Positions 31,192 through 39,913 of a DNA stretch of 64,000 bases are shown piece by piece. How positions within the stretch are numbered: position 1 is the first letter of the stretch; each line of letters starts with the position of its first letter. Position numbers and translations under genes: made by a program. Source of the DNA: Pseudoxanthomonas sp. F37 (lineage in GTDB: Bacteria; Pseudomonadota; Gammaproteobacteria; Xanthomonadales; Xanthomonadaceae); contig NZ_CP095187.1 in the NCBI RefSeq assembly GCF_022965755.1, forward strand, positions 3,100,001 through 3,164,000. Reading direction: 5' to 3'. The notes beneath the pieces are model-generated. The model did not search any database. It was not told the DNA's origin and saw nothing but the letters and a program-made list of their open reading frames with translations.

Positions 31192-32982
31192 TCAGCCCGC
31201 CAGGCGGGCGGCGATACGCTGCTGCTCGTCCCTCAGCGCCTGCGGTGTGCGGGCACCGAACTCGCGCAGGTACTCGCCGATGCTGGCGAACTCGGCCTGC
31301 CAGCCGGCGCGGTCGAAGCCGAACAGCAGCTCGTGGGCTTCGTCGCTCAGCGCCACGCCGTCCAGGTTCAGGTCCTCGGCGCGCGGCAGGTGGCCGATGG
31401 GCGTTTCCACCGCCTCCGCCCTGCCCTCGACGCGCCGGATCATCCACTCCAGCACGCGCAGGTTCTCGCCGAAGCCGGGCCACAGGAACCTGCCGTCGCC
31501 GCCCTTGCGGAACCAGTTCACGTGGAAGATCTTCGGCAGCTTCGCGCCAGCTTGGTCGAACGACAGCCAGTGCGCGAAGTAGTCGGCGAAGTTGTAGCCG
31601 CAGAACGGCTTCATCGCCATCGGGTCGCGGCGCATCACGCCCACCGCGCCGGTGGCCGCCGCCGTGGTTTCCGAGCCCATCGCCGCGCCCACCAGCACGC
31701 CGTGCGTCCAGTCGCGCGCCTCGAACACCAGCGGCACCAGCGAGGCGCGGCGGCCGCCGAAGACGATGGCGCTGATCGGCACGCCCTGCGGATCCTCGGC
31801 CTTGGGCGAGTAGCTGGGGCACTGGCGGGCCGCGACGGTGAAGCGGGAGTTCGGGTGTGCGGCCGGGCCGTTGGCCGGGTCGTACTTGCGGCCCTGCCAG
31901 TCCAGCGCGGGCGTGCGCGAGTCCAGCCCTTCCCACCACGGTTCCTGGTCGTCGGTGACGGCGACGTTGGTGAAGATGGTGTGGTGGCTGATGGTGGCCA
32001 GCGCATTCGGGTTGGAACTGTCCGAGGTGCCGGGCGCCACGCCGAAGAAGCCGGCTTCCGGATTGATCGCATACAGGCGGCCATCGGCGCCGGGACGCAT
32101 CCAGCAGATGTCGTCGCCGACGGTCCACACCTTCCAGCCGGCCTGGCGGTAGCCCTCCGGCGGGATCAGCATGGCCAGGTTGGTCTTGCCGCAGGCGGAC
32201 GGGAACGCGGCGGCGATGTAATGCGTCTGTCCCTGCGGGTTTTCGATGCCGACGATCAGCATGTGCTCGGCCAGCCAGCCTTCGTGGCGCGCCTGGTGCG
32301 AGGCGATGCGCAGGGCGTGGCACTTCTTGCCCAGCAGCGCATTGCCGCCGTAACCGGAGCCGAAGCTCTTGATGGTCAGCTCCTCGGGGAAATGCATGAT
32401 GAAGCGGCGGTCCGGGTCCAGTTCGCCGGTGGAGTGCAGGCCCTTCACGAACGTCCCTTCCCGCTCGATGCGCGCCAGTGCGGCCGCGCCCATGCGGGTC
32501 ATGATGCGCATGTTCGCCACCACGTAAGGCGAATCGGTGATCTCCACGCCACAGCGCGAGAGCGGCGAATCGATCGGGCCCATGCAGTAGGGGATCACGT
32601 ACAGCGTGCGCCCGCGCATGCAGCCGGCGAACAGCGCATCCATCTTCGCGTGCGCCTCGGCCGGAGCCATCCAGGGGTTGTTGGGGCCGGCGTCTTCCCG
32701 CTGCGGCGTGCAGACGAAGGTCAGGTGTTCCACCCGCGCCACGTCGCTGGGGCTGGAGCGGTGCAGCCAACTGTGCGGGTGGGTTTCCGGATTCAGCGGC
32801 AGCAGGGTGCCGTCGGCCAGCATCTGCTGGGTCAGCAGCGCGCTCTCGGCATCGCTGCCGTCGCACCAGTGGATGCGGTCCGGCCGGGTGAGCGCGGCGA
32901 CCTCCGCAACCCAGGCGTTCAATGCGTCCAGCGAACTGCCCTGGAATTCGTTGCGTTTGAAAACATCGACCGCTGCGTTCAT
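31192..32982 (-). CDS. pckG: Phosphoenolpyruvate carboxykinase (GTP)
   Basis: A 596-residue gluconeogenic enzyme that turns oxaloacetate into phosphoenolpyruvate using GTP. Motifs: the P-loop AAFPSACGKTNLAML, the Mn/substrate region SFGSGYGGNALLGKK, VGDDICWM, and FGGRRASLVPLV. It is the GTP type, not the ATP type, which fits Xanthomonadaceae. The ATG at MNAAVDVFKRNEF is the only sensible start. It has its own terminator and is separated from the upstream regulator gene by 244 nt holding a large inverted repeat. Confidence 0.96.
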   Translation of the reverse strand: MNAAVDVFKRNEFQGSSLDALNAWVAEVAALTRPDRIHWCDGSDAESALLTQQMLADGTLLPLNPETHPHSWLHRSSPSDVARVEHLTFVCTPQREDAGPNNPWMAPAEAHAKMDALFAGCMRGRTLYVIPYCMGPIDSPLSRCGVEITDSPYVVANMRIMTRMGAAALARIEREGTFVKGLHSTGELDPDRRFIMHFPEELTIKSFGSGYGGNALLGKKCHALRIASHQARHEGWLAEHMLIVGIENPQGQTHYIAAAFPSACGKTNLAMLIPPEGYRQAGWKVWTVGDDICWMRPGADGRLYAINPEAGFFGVAPGTSDSSNPNALATISHHTIFTNVAVTDDQEPWWEGLDSRTPALDWQGRKYDPANGPAAHPNSRFTVAARQCPSYSPKAEDPQGVPISAIVFGGRRASLVPLVFEARDWTHGVLVGAAMGSETTAAATGAVGVMRRDPMAMKPFCGYNFADYFAHWLSFDQAGAKLPKIFHVNWFRKGGDGRFLWPGFGENLRVLEWMIRRVEGRAEAVETPIGHLPRAEDLNLDGVALSDEAHELLFGFDRAGWQAEFASIGEYLREFGARTPQALRDEQQRIAARLAG

Positions 32983-33127
32983 GCCACACCCTCGGAAAGT
33001 GAGACCAAAATGATACCAATGTCTTGTCCTTCAGACGAGGAGAACGCGGGGCACAGGCACGCCAGGACAAGGCTGGACGTCTCCCTTCGGACAAGGGCCA
33101 TCGCAACCAATTGAATAAAAAGGGATT

Positions 33128-33226
33128 CTGTAGGAGCGGGCCATGCCCGCGATGCTTTTCCCATGAACCAAAAAAGAGCATCGCGGGCATGGCCCGCTCC
33201 CACAGGTTCAGCGCCCTGTAGGGCGC
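33128..33226. repeat. REP-type inverted pair plus hairpin upstream of pckG
   Basis: A perfect 24-bp inverted repeat, 33133-33156 with 33177-33200, separated by 20 nt. Extended outward it reaches 29 bp with one mismatch. Each arm contains its own smaller palindrome (GCGGGCCATGCCCGC). Both ends read towards the middle as TGTAGGAGC or TGTGGGAGC, i.e. GTAG/GTGG-headed, as in REP elements mobilised by RAYT transposases. A third hairpin, GCGCCC-TGTA-GGGCGC (33211-33226), abuts the stop of the HTH gene. No RAYT gene is in the window. Confidence 0.8.
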
Positions 33227-33970
33227 CTACGCCTCGCGCGAGCGCCGGTAGGGATTGAACAGCTGCAGCAGCCAGGGCTTCTGCGCCAGCACCAGGCTGA
33301 CCCCCACCCGGTCTTCCGCGGGCAGGGTGGCGTCCCGGGCCAGCAGGGCGTCGAACTCGCGCGCCACTTCCTCCAGCCGCTGGCGCAGTTGCTTCACGCC
33401 GTCGATGCTCAGGCTGCCGCTGAGCAGCAGCAGCGCGTCCTGCTCGCCGTCGAAGGCGTCGGCGAAGTAATCGGTCAGCAGGGTGTGGCGGAAATAGCGC
33501 TCCATCGGGCCGTCGGCGCGCCAGCGGAAATTGCGCGCGGTCAGCGCGCGGCCGCGGTTGCCGGGCATCAGTTCGATGATGCCCAGCCGGTCCAGCTTCA
33601 CCAGCAGCCCGGTCCACTGCGCCGTCGTGAAGCCGAAGTGGCCCATCACGTCGTCCTCGCGCCAGCGGTTGAGGGTGAGGAACAGCGCCATCAGCAGGCG
33701 CGGGTCGTCCACCAGCGCCTGCTCCTGCGCCTCGCTCAGCTGCGCCATCGGCTTGCGCCCGCGCGAGGCCTCGGCGCTGAGTTCGGCCAGCCCCACGTCG
33801 AGGACATCGCAGATCTGCTCCAGCCGCTGCAGGCTCATCGCCCGCCGGGAAAACATGCGCTTGACCGCTGCTTCGCTCATGCGGATGCGGGCGGCCAGCT
33901 CGCGGTAGGTCAGTTCCTGCGCGCGCAGGCAGCGCTTCAGGGCATCGATCAGGTCCACCGAGACGGCCAT
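33227..33970 (-). CDS. HTH (Cro/CI-type) transcriptional regulator
   Basis: A 247-residue cytoplasmic protein with an N-terminal Cro/CI helix-turn-helix (about residues 15-70: LTYRELAARIRMSEAAVKRMF, then SLQRLEQICDVLDVG). The remaining 170 residues, including DDVMGHFGFTTAQWTGLLVKLDRLGIIELMPGNR, look like a second winged-helix-like segment followed by an alpha-rich domain. Target and signal unknown. The ATG at MAVSVDL is used; the longer frame adds a poor N-terminus. It lies upstream of pckG on the same strand and is divergent from the secreted 148-residue gene. Confidence 0.75.
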   Translation of the reverse strand: MAVSVDLIDALKRCLRAQELTYRELAARIRMSEAAVKRMFSRRAMSLQRLEQICDVLDVGLAELSAEASRGRKPMAQLSEAQEQALVDDPRLLMALFLTLNRWREDDVMGHFGFTTAQWTGLLVKLDRLGIIELMPGNRGRALTARNFRWRADGPMERYFRHTLLTDYFADAFDGEQDALLLLSGSLSIDGVKQLRQRLEEVAREFDALLARDATLPAEDRVGVSLVLAQKPWLLQLFNPYRRSREA

Positions 33971-34077
33971 CGGTAGCGCATTCCTATACCGGGTGTTGCG
34001 TGGGAGCTTACCTCGTCGATGCCGGTTGAACCGCGCCCCGGCCCGGGGCAAGGCTGCGGCACCCCGGAGGACCCCGC

Positions 34078-34524
34078 ATGCACCGTCTGATCGCCCGCCC
34101 GTTGACCCTCGCACTTGCCGCCGCCCTGTCCGGTGGCATGGCCCTGCCCGCCCACGCGGCGCCGCAGTCCGACGGCGCCAGCCGGATGTCCCAGGCCAGC
34201 CTGGAGGCCTCGATCGAAGTGCCGGTGGCGGTGATCCATGCGCTGGGCCATGGCGCCTCGGCGGTGGTCACCGGCGTGGCGGTGGTGGCCGGCAGCGTGG
34301 CGGTGACGGTGTCGGTTGCCGCAGCGGGTGTGGTGGGCGCGGCCTCGTTCGTGGTCTACCTGAGCGCGGAAGCGATCAAGCGGCTCGGCATCGCGGTGGG
34401 GACGGCGGTCAGTGTCGCCGCCGTGTCCACGGGCTGGATCCTCAGTGCGGCCGGTGAAGCGCTGTGCTTCATCGCCAACGACGCCGCCCGGCCGCACATC
34501 CACAGCCACCGCTACGGTGGGTGA
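34078..34524 (+). CDS. Small secreted Ala/Val/Gly-rich protein, unknown function
   Basis: A 148-residue protein with a signal peptide (1-27, ending AHA). The mature part begins with a polar stretch (PQSDGASRMSQASLEASIE) and then a long hydrophobic, Val/Ala/Gly-rich region (about residues 48-110) that could be two membrane-spanning or amyloid-like strands. The tail ends in HIHSHRYGG. No family recognised. Its stop (TGA, 34522-34524) lies five bases before the likely start of the DUF2145 gene, so the two are probably coupled. Confidence 0.6.
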   Translation: MHRLIARPLTLALAAALSGGMALPAHAAPQSDGASRMSQASLEASIEVPVAVIHALGHGASAVVTGVAVVAGSVAVTVSVAAAGVVGAASFVVYLSAEAIKRLGIAVGTAVSVAAVSTGWILSAAGEALCFIANDAARPHIHSHRYGG

Positions 34525-34528
34525 GCCG

Positions 34529-35344
34529 GTGCTGCGCGCGCTCGCGGTGTTCCTCGTCATCGCCCTCGCGCTGCCGGGGACGGCGCGCGCGGGCAATGCC
34601 TGCAAACAGTTGGAGATGCCGCCGTACAAGGTGGCCGAGGCCGCGCGTACCGCGCTGCTGGCGGCACAGCAGTTGGACGAGGTGGACGCACCGGTCGCCC
34701 TGATCGCGCGCGTCGGGACCGACCTGTCGAAACAGGGCCTGGTCTACAGCCATGCCGGCTTCGTGGTACGCGACCACGCATACGGCCGCTGGACAGTGGT
34801 GCACCTGCTCAACGAATGCGGCAGCGACCGCTCCGGCCTGTACGCGCAGGGGCTGGTGAACTTCTTCGCCGACGACCTGGTGAACCAGGACCTGCGCATC
34901 GTGTGGTTCCCGCCGGAGGTCGCCGGCCGGCTGGCCGCGCGCCTGCAACAGATACCGCGCCATGGCCTGCATCACCCGCGCTACAACCTGATCGCCCGGC
35001 CGGGCAGTGAGGACTACCAGAACTCCACCGCCTGGATCGTGGAAGTGATGGCCGCTGCGCTCGCCGACCGCGGTATCTACGACCGCCGCAGCGCCTACGC
35101 CTTTGCAAAGGGCGACGGCTTCGTGCCCGATACGGTGCATATCGCCTACTCGAAGCGCCTGCTGGGCGGGCTGTTCTCGGCGAACACCGACTTCACCGAC
35201 CACCCGGTCGGCACGCGACTCTCGGGCGACTACCCCGTCATCACCGTGCGCTCGATCTTCCGCTGGCTGGAGCGCAGCGGCTATGTGCGCGAGCAGCGGG
35301 AATGGCGCGGTGGCGTGCGGCAGCGGGCGATGGGGCCGGCGTGA
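34529..35344 (+). CDS. DUF2145 exported protein
   Basis: About 271 residues with a signal peptide (VLRALAVFLVIALALPGTARA) and a DUF2145 body: KQGLVYSHAGFVVRDHAYGRWTVVHLLNE, NFFADDLVNQDLRIVWFPP, HHPRYNLIARPGSEDYQNSTAWIVEVMAAAL and PDTVHIAYSKRLLGGLF. The order of a conserved SHAGF histidine followed by a YQNSTxW segment recalls permuted papain-like hydrolases, but this is only a resemblance and no Cys sits at the nucleophile position. GTG at 34529 follows a GGTGGGTGAG sequence; GTG at 34517 is an alternative. Function unknown. Confidence 0.75.
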   Translation: MLRALAVFLVIALALPGTARAGNACKQLEMPPYKVAEAARTALLAAQQLDEVDAPVALIARVGTDLSKQGLVYSHAGFVVRDHAYGRWTVVHLLNECGSDRSGLYAQGLVNFFADDLVNQDLRIVWFPPEVAGRLAARLQQIPRHGLHHPRYNLIARPGSEDYQNSTAWIVEVMAAALADRGIYDRRSAYAFAKGDGFVPDTVHIAYSKRLLGGLFSANTDFTDHPVGTRLSGDYPVITVRSIFRWLERSGYVREQREWRGGVRQRAMGPA

Positions 35345-35419
35345 GCTGCAGCTGTTCACCACACGGGCGCGTTGCGACGCGTTCGACGCCATTGTCCTGG
35401 ATGGCTCCAGTGGGCGCGG

Positions 35420-35608
35420 ATGGACAAGGACAAGACGCAGATCATCGCGCTGACGAGCGAGCGCTGGGTGCTGGAGGTCTACCGCACCGTCATCCAGACG
35501 CTGCAGGGCATCGCCTGGATGCTGCTGGCGTTCTTCGCAGTGGCGTTGCTGGCGTACGTGGTGGTGCGCTTGTCGGAGCTGAAGCGGACGACCCCGGCCA
35601 CGCCGTAA
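35420..35608 (+). CDS. Small single-span membrane protein
   Basis: A 62-residue protein. A charged N-terminal part (MDKDKTQIIALTSERWVLE) is followed by one hydrophobic segment at about residues 30-52 (IAWMLLAFFAVALLAYVVV) and a short basic tail. No family recognised. It follows the DUF2145 gene by 75 bases on the same strand and its stop abuts a GC-rich palindrome. It is a plausible small gene, supported by the coherent membrane segment rather than by homology. Confidence 0.5.
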   Translation: MDKDKTQIIALTSERWVLEVYRTVIQTLQGIAWMLLAFFAVALLAYVVVRLSELKRTTPATP

Positions 35609-35626
35609 GGCGGGCCTTGGCCCGTC
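35609..35626. repeat. GC-rich palindrome after small membrane gene
   Basis: GGCGGGCC, TT, GGCCCGTC: an 8-bp stem with one G-T wobble. It begins at the base after the stop codon, preceded by GTAA. It is the same element type as the pair at 19801-19862 and lies between converging genes, so it may act as a terminator. Confidence 0.55.
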
Positions 35627-35671
35627 GTCGACAGGGGGATCATGCGCAGTGGGCCAGGGCCCTCCTGCGTA

Positions 35672-36280
35672 TCAGGTCGGGATCAGCGTCGAGATGACGT
35701 GTTCGAGGTAGGTCTCGAACTCTTCCGAGGTCATCCGCGGCTGCTGCAGCTGCAGCGACAGCTGCAGGAAGCCCACGTAGGCCGCATACGTCAGGCGCGC
35801 ACGGTGGGTGGCATCGGTACGCTGCAGGCCGGCCTGGCGGAACATCGCCACCAGATACTCCAGGCGACGCTGCGAGATGCGGTCGATGACGGGCTGCACG
35901 GACGGGTGGTCCAGCGCCTTCAGCAGCTCGCTGTAGATGATGTGCGGCTTCACCTCGTGGCCGACCAGCTGGAACAGCGCACGCAGGCGCTCGCGCGGAT
36001 CGGCCACCTGTTCCAGGCTGCCGAAGATGCTTTCCTGCTCCACGGCCTCCCAGCGCTCCAGCGCAGCCTGCAGCAAGGCGTCGCGCGAGGGGAAGTGCCA
36101 ATAGAAACTGCCTTTTGTGACACCCAGACGACGCGCCAGCGGTTCCACGGCCACGGCCGAGACGCCTTGCTCCGCGATCAGGTCGAGGGCGGCCTGCGCC
36201 CAGTCGTCAGCGCTCAGGCGCGCGTTGCGGGTGGGCGTGGAGGGGGAGCTTTCGGGGCCGGGTGTATTCATGTTCCGCAT
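35672..36280 (-). CDS. TetR-family regulator
   Basis: A 202-residue repressor-type protein. The helix-turn-helix is at about residues 24-70 (WAQAALDLIAEQGVSAVAVE, then LARRLGVTKGSFYWHFPSRDALL). The rest is an all-alpha ligand domain. It is divergent from the hydrolase-fadE-thioesterase genes, which suggests it senses an acyl-CoA or fatty acid and represses them. CCATAC/GTATGG half-sites are found on both sides of the shared region. A second ATG three codons in is also possible. Confidence 0.88.
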   Translation of the reverse strand: MRNMNTPGPESSPSTPTRNARLSADDWAQAALDLIAEQGVSAVAVEPLARRLGVTKGSFYWHFPSRDALLQAALERWEAVEQESIFGSLEQVADPRERLRALFQLVGHEVKPHIIYSELLKALDHPSVQPVIDRISQRRLEYLVAMFRQAGLQRTDATHRARLTYAAYVGFLQLSLQLQQPRMTSEEFETYLEHVISTLIPT

Positions 36281-36284
36281 TTAA

Positions 36285-36316
36285 CCATACGGCGCGGTGT
36301 GTAGCGGTATGTATGT
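36285..36316. promoter_or_regulatory. Possible operator near the TetR gene start
   Basis: CCATAC at 36285-36290 and GGTATG / GTATGT at 36306-36316 face each other just upstream of the tetR start. The same half-sites form the tight palindrome at 36403-36420. Read as an autoregulatory site; the half-site spacing is looser here. Confidence 0.4.
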
Positions 36317-36379
36317 TGCGACGCACAACAAATAAAGCCAAATCAATCGGTTGCATTCGAAACGCCTTTCACGAACCGA

Positions 36380-36420
36380 TTGACTACTCTAAATGCGCAA
36401 GCCCATACTTGACCGTATGG
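36380..36420 (+). promoter_or_regulatory. Promoter overlapped by CCATAC-N6-GTATGG operator
   Basis: A likely -35 TTGACT (36380-36385) and -10 CATACT (36404-36409), 18 nt apart. A perfect palindrome CCATAC-N6-GTATGG (36403-36420) covers the -10 and start region, the ideal place for a TetR-family repressor. Transcription would begin near 36416, making the ATG at 36417 almost leaderless. Confidence 0.55.
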
Positions 36421-37375
36421 TGAAGAGCGCCTCTCCTGTCCATGACGCCGCTACCGACATGACTGCCGGCAGGTCGGATCGCGTGTTGAGCGGCCAAGGG
36501 GATTTCGCACTCGCGGTGCGTCGCTTCCCCTCCCCGCGCGTACTCCAGGGCCACCCCGCACTGGTGTACGCGCATGGCTTCGGCCAGACCCGCGGCGCAT
36601 GGAACCGCACCGGGCAGGCGATGGCCGCGCACGGTTATGCAGGCCTGGCCTACGACGCGCGCGGCCATGGCGACTCGGACCGCAATGCGCCCGACGCGCC
36701 CTATACCGGCGACCAGTTCGCCGACGACCTGATCGTGGTGGCAGGCGAACAACCGGAACCGCCGGTGCTGGTCGGCGCCTCGATGGGGGGCTGTTCGGGC
36801 TGATCGCCGAATCGCGCTGGCCGGGTCTGTTCCGCGCCATGGTGCTGGTGGACATCACCCCGCGCTGGGAACACGCCGGCCTGCAACGCATCCTGGCGTT
36901 CATGACGGCGTTTCCCGACGGCTTCGACTCGCTCGAGCACGCGGCCGACGCCATCGCGGCCTACCAGCCGCAACGCCGCACGCGCAGATCCGCCGACGAC
37001 CTGCGCGAACTGCTGCGCGAAGGCAGCGACGGCCGCTGGCGCTGGCACTGGGATCCGCGCCTGGTGGACGAACTGGCCCGCGACAGCGCCCGGCATCAGG
37101 ACGCCATCGCCGAAGCCGCCAGCCGCGTGCAGTGCCCGGTGCTGCTGATCAGCGGCGGGCGCAGCGACCTGGTCTCGGAGAAGACCGTCGAAGAATTCAA
37201 GACGCTGGTGCCGCACGCGCGCCACGTGCACCTGCCGCAGGCCACCCACATGGTGGCCGGCGACGACAACGACGCATTTACCGCCACCGTGCTGGAATAC
37301 CTGGCAGGCCTGCCGGCCGCGCCGGGCAATGCCGAATCCGATGTAACCGAATCCGTGTCCGGAGCAACCCCATGA
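36417..37375 (+). pseudogene. Alpha/beta hydrolase broken by a one-base frameshift
   Basis: Two frames together make one alpha/beta hydrolase. The first frame (to 36803) gives LVYAHGFGQTRGAWN (oxyanion region), YDARGHGDSDRN and then the nucleophile elbow VGASMGG. At that elbow the frame runs into CSG and a stop. From about 36794 the next frame continues as expected: LFGLIAESRWPGLFRAMVLVDITPRWE, a late Asp (GGRSDLVSEKTV) and the final His (QATHMVAG). The shift falls in ATGGGGGGCTG; one more G restores M-G-G-L-F. It ends in ATGA shared with fadE, so the reading frame downstream is still coupled. Start uncertain (36393 or 36459 also possible). Confidence 0.8.
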
Positions 37376-39849
37376 GCATCGCCATCCCCTTCCTCGCCTT
37401 CCTGCTGGCGGGTGCGTTCGCCGCCTACCACCGGCTCCGGCTCGCCTACTGGGCCGCCATCACCGCCAGCCTGCTGGTGGCCTGCTGGCTGCTGGGCGCC
37501 AATCCCACCGCGACGCTGGTCGCCGCGCTGGTGGTGCTGGCGATCGCCGTGCCGCTGCTGATCCCGGCGATCCGCAAGCCGCTGGTCACCGCGCCTGCGC
37601 TGGGCTTCCTGCGCCGCGCACTGCCGCCGCTGTCGCAGACCGAGCGCATCGCGCTGGAAACCGGCTCGGTGGGGTTCGAAGGCGACCTGTTCACCGGCGA
37701 CCCGGACTGGAACAAATTGCTGGCCTATCCCAAGCCGCAGCTCACCGCCGAAGAACAGGCCTTCCTCGACGGCCCGGTGGAAGAACTGTGCAGGATGACC
37801 AACGACTGGGAGATCACCCACGTCCATGCCGACCTGCCGCCGGAACTGTGGGACTACATCAAGAAGAACAAGTTCTTCGGCATGATCATCCCCAAGCAGT
37901 ACGGCGGCCTGGGCTTCTCGGCGCTGGCGCACCACAAGGTCATCCAGAAGATCGCCTCGATCAGCAGCGTGGTCAGCTCCACCGTCGGCGTGCCGAACTC
38001 GCTGGGCCCGGGCGAACTGCTCAACCACTACGGCACGCAGGAGCAGAAGGACTATTACCTGCCGCGCCTGGCGATCGGCCAGGAAGTGCCGTGCTTCGGA
38101 TTGACCGGTCCGTTCGCCGGCTCCGACGCGACCTCGATCCCCGATTACGGCATCGTCTGCAAGGGCGAGTGGAACGGGGCCAACGTGCTGGGCATCCGCC
38201 TGACCTTCGACAAGCGCTACATCACCCTGGCCCCGGTCGCCACGCTGATCGGCCTGGCCTTCCGCATGTACGACCCTGACGGCCTGCTGGGCGACACCCG
38301 CGACATCGGCATCACCCTGGCGCTGTTGCCGCGCGATACGCCCGGCGTCGACGTGGGCCGTCGCCACTTCCCGCTGAACTCGCCGTTCCAGAACGGCCCC
38401 ATCCATGGCCGCGACGTGTTCATCCCGCTGAGCCAGCTGATCGGCGGCGTGGAGATGGCCGGCAAGGGCTGGAACATGCTCAACGAGTGCTTGGCCGTGG
38501 GCCGCTCCATCACCCTGCCCTCCACCGCCAGCGGCGGAGCCAAGTTCGGCGCGCGCGTCACCGGCAGCTATGCGCGCATCCGCAAGCAGTTCGGCCTGTC
38601 GGTCGGCCGCTTCGAAGGCGTGGAGGAGGCGCTGGCCCGCATCGGCGGCAAGGCGTATGCCATCAGCGCGCTGTCGCAGGCCACCGCCGCCGCCGTGGAC
38701 CGCGGCGACGTGCCGTCGGTGCCGTCGGCCATCGCCAAGTACCACTGCACCAACATGGCCCGCGACATCGCCAAGGACGTGATGGACGTGGTGGGCGGCA
38801 AGGGCATCATCCTGGGCCCGCGCAACTTCGCCGGCCGCGCCTGGCAGGCCTCGCCGATCGCCATCACGGTGGAAGGCGCCAACATCATGACCCGCAGCCT
38901 GCTGATCTTCGGCCAGGGCTCGATCCTGTGCCATCCGTACATCATCAAGGAAATGCGCGCGGCGCAGGATCCGGACACCCAGGCCGGCATCCAGCAGTTG
39001 GACGCCGTGCTGTATCCGCACATCGGCGGCGCGATCTCCAACGCCGTGCGTTCGTTCTGGTTCGGCATCACCGGCTCGAAGATCGGCGCCGCACCGGGCG
39101 ATGCCTACACCAAGAAGTTCTTCCGCAAGCTCGACCGCTACGCGGCCAACCTGGCCCTGCTCACCGACATCTCGCTGGGCGCGCTGGGCGGCAAGCTGAA
39201 GTTCAAGGAATCGCTGTCCGGACGCCTCGGCGACGTGCTCAGCCACCTGTACATGATGGGCGCGGTGCTCAAGCGCCACCATGACGAAGGCGCGCCGGAA
39301 GCCGACAAGCCGTTGCTGGCCTGGGCCTTCCACAACAGCGCCTACGAGATCGAACTGGCGCTGTCGCAGGCGCTGCGCAATTTCCCGATCAAGCCGCTGG
39401 GCTGGCTGCTGTGGCCGGTGGTGTTCCCGTTCGGTCGTCGCGCCGTGGCCCCAGGCGACCGCCTGAGCCATCGCGTCGCCATGCTGCTGATGGCGCCCAA
39501 CGAGGCGCGCGACCGCCTGGGCCAGGGCGTGTTCCTGACCGCGTGCGAGAACAACCCCGGCGGCCGCATCGACAGCTACCTGGCCGCGGCCGTGGCCGCC
39601 GAGCCGGTGGAGCGCAAGTTCCTGAAGGCGCTGAAGACCAAGGACATCGAAGCCCTGGACTACGGCGCGCAGCTGGACGAAGGCGTGCGCGAGGGCTGGA
39701 TCACCGTGGAGGAGCGCAAGCAGCTGGAAGAACTGCGTGCGATCACGCTGGATACGATCACGGTGGACGATTTCGACGTGCACGAGCTGCGCGCCGCCAG
39801 CTACTACGACCTGCCGCAGCACAAGCGGCAGCCGCGCGAAGCGGCCTGA
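37372..39849 (+). CDS. fadE: Acyl-CoA dehydrogenase FadE
   Basis: An 825-residue acyl-CoA dehydrogenase of the long FadE type, which starts beta-oxidation of fatty acids. Two N-terminal membrane segments (about 3-20 and 28-65) are typical of FadE. The dehydrogenase core holds IIPKQYGGLGFSALAHHKVI, CFGLTGPFAGSDATSI, and the catalytic-Glu region AITVEGANIMTRSLLIFGQG. The C-terminal DUF1974 extension is present. The ATG overlaps the stop of the upstream hydrolase by four bases (ATGA). Probably regulated by the divergent TetR protein. Confidence 0.95.
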   Translation: MSIAIPFLAFLLAGAFAAYHRLRLAYWAAITASLLVACWLLGANPTATLVAALVVLAIAVPLLIPAIRKPLVTAPALGFLRRALPPLSQTERIALETGSVGFEGDLFTGDPDWNKLLAYPKPQLTAEEQAFLDGPVEELCRMTNDWEITHVHADLPPELWDYIKKNKFFGMIIPKQYGGLGFSALAHHKVIQKIASISSVVSSTVGVPNSLGPGELLNHYGTQEQKDYYLPRLAIGQEVPCFGLTGPFAGSDATSIPDYGIVCKGEWNGANVLGIRLTFDKRYITLAPVATLIGLAFRMYDPDGLLGDTRDIGITLALLPRDTPGVDVGRRHFPLNSPFQNGPIHGRDVFIPLSQLIGGVEMAGKGWNMLNECLAVGRSITLPSTASGGAKFGARVTGSYARIRKQFGLSVGRFEGVEEALARIGGKAYAISALSQATAAAVDRGDVPSVPSAIAKYHCTNMARDIAKDVMDVVGGKGIILGPRNFAGRAWQASPIAITVEGANIMTRSLLIFGQGSILCHPYIIKEMRAAQDPDTQAGIQQLDAVLYPHIGGAISNAVRSFWFGITGSKIGAAPGDAYTKKFFRKLDRYAANLALLTDISLGALGGKLKFKESLSGRLGDVLSHLYMMGAVLKRHHDEGAPEADKPLLAWAFHNSAYEIELALSQALRNFPIKPLGWLLWPVVFPFGRRAVAPGDRLSHRVAMLLMAPNEARDRLGQGVFLTACENNPGGRIDSYLAAAVAAEPVERKFLKALKTKDIEALDYGAQLDEGVREGWITVEERKQLEELRAITLDTITVDDFDVHELRAASYYDLPQHKRQPREAA

Positions 39850-39913
39850 CGTCCACCCCGGAAGACACGACGACGGCGGGCATGTCCCGCCGTCGTCGCG
39901 ACAGGAGCCCACG

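Noticed and set aside
37096..39912. Long minus-strand frame opposite fadE
   Set aside because: Typical high-GC shadow of a real gene; the plus strand encodes an intact FadE.
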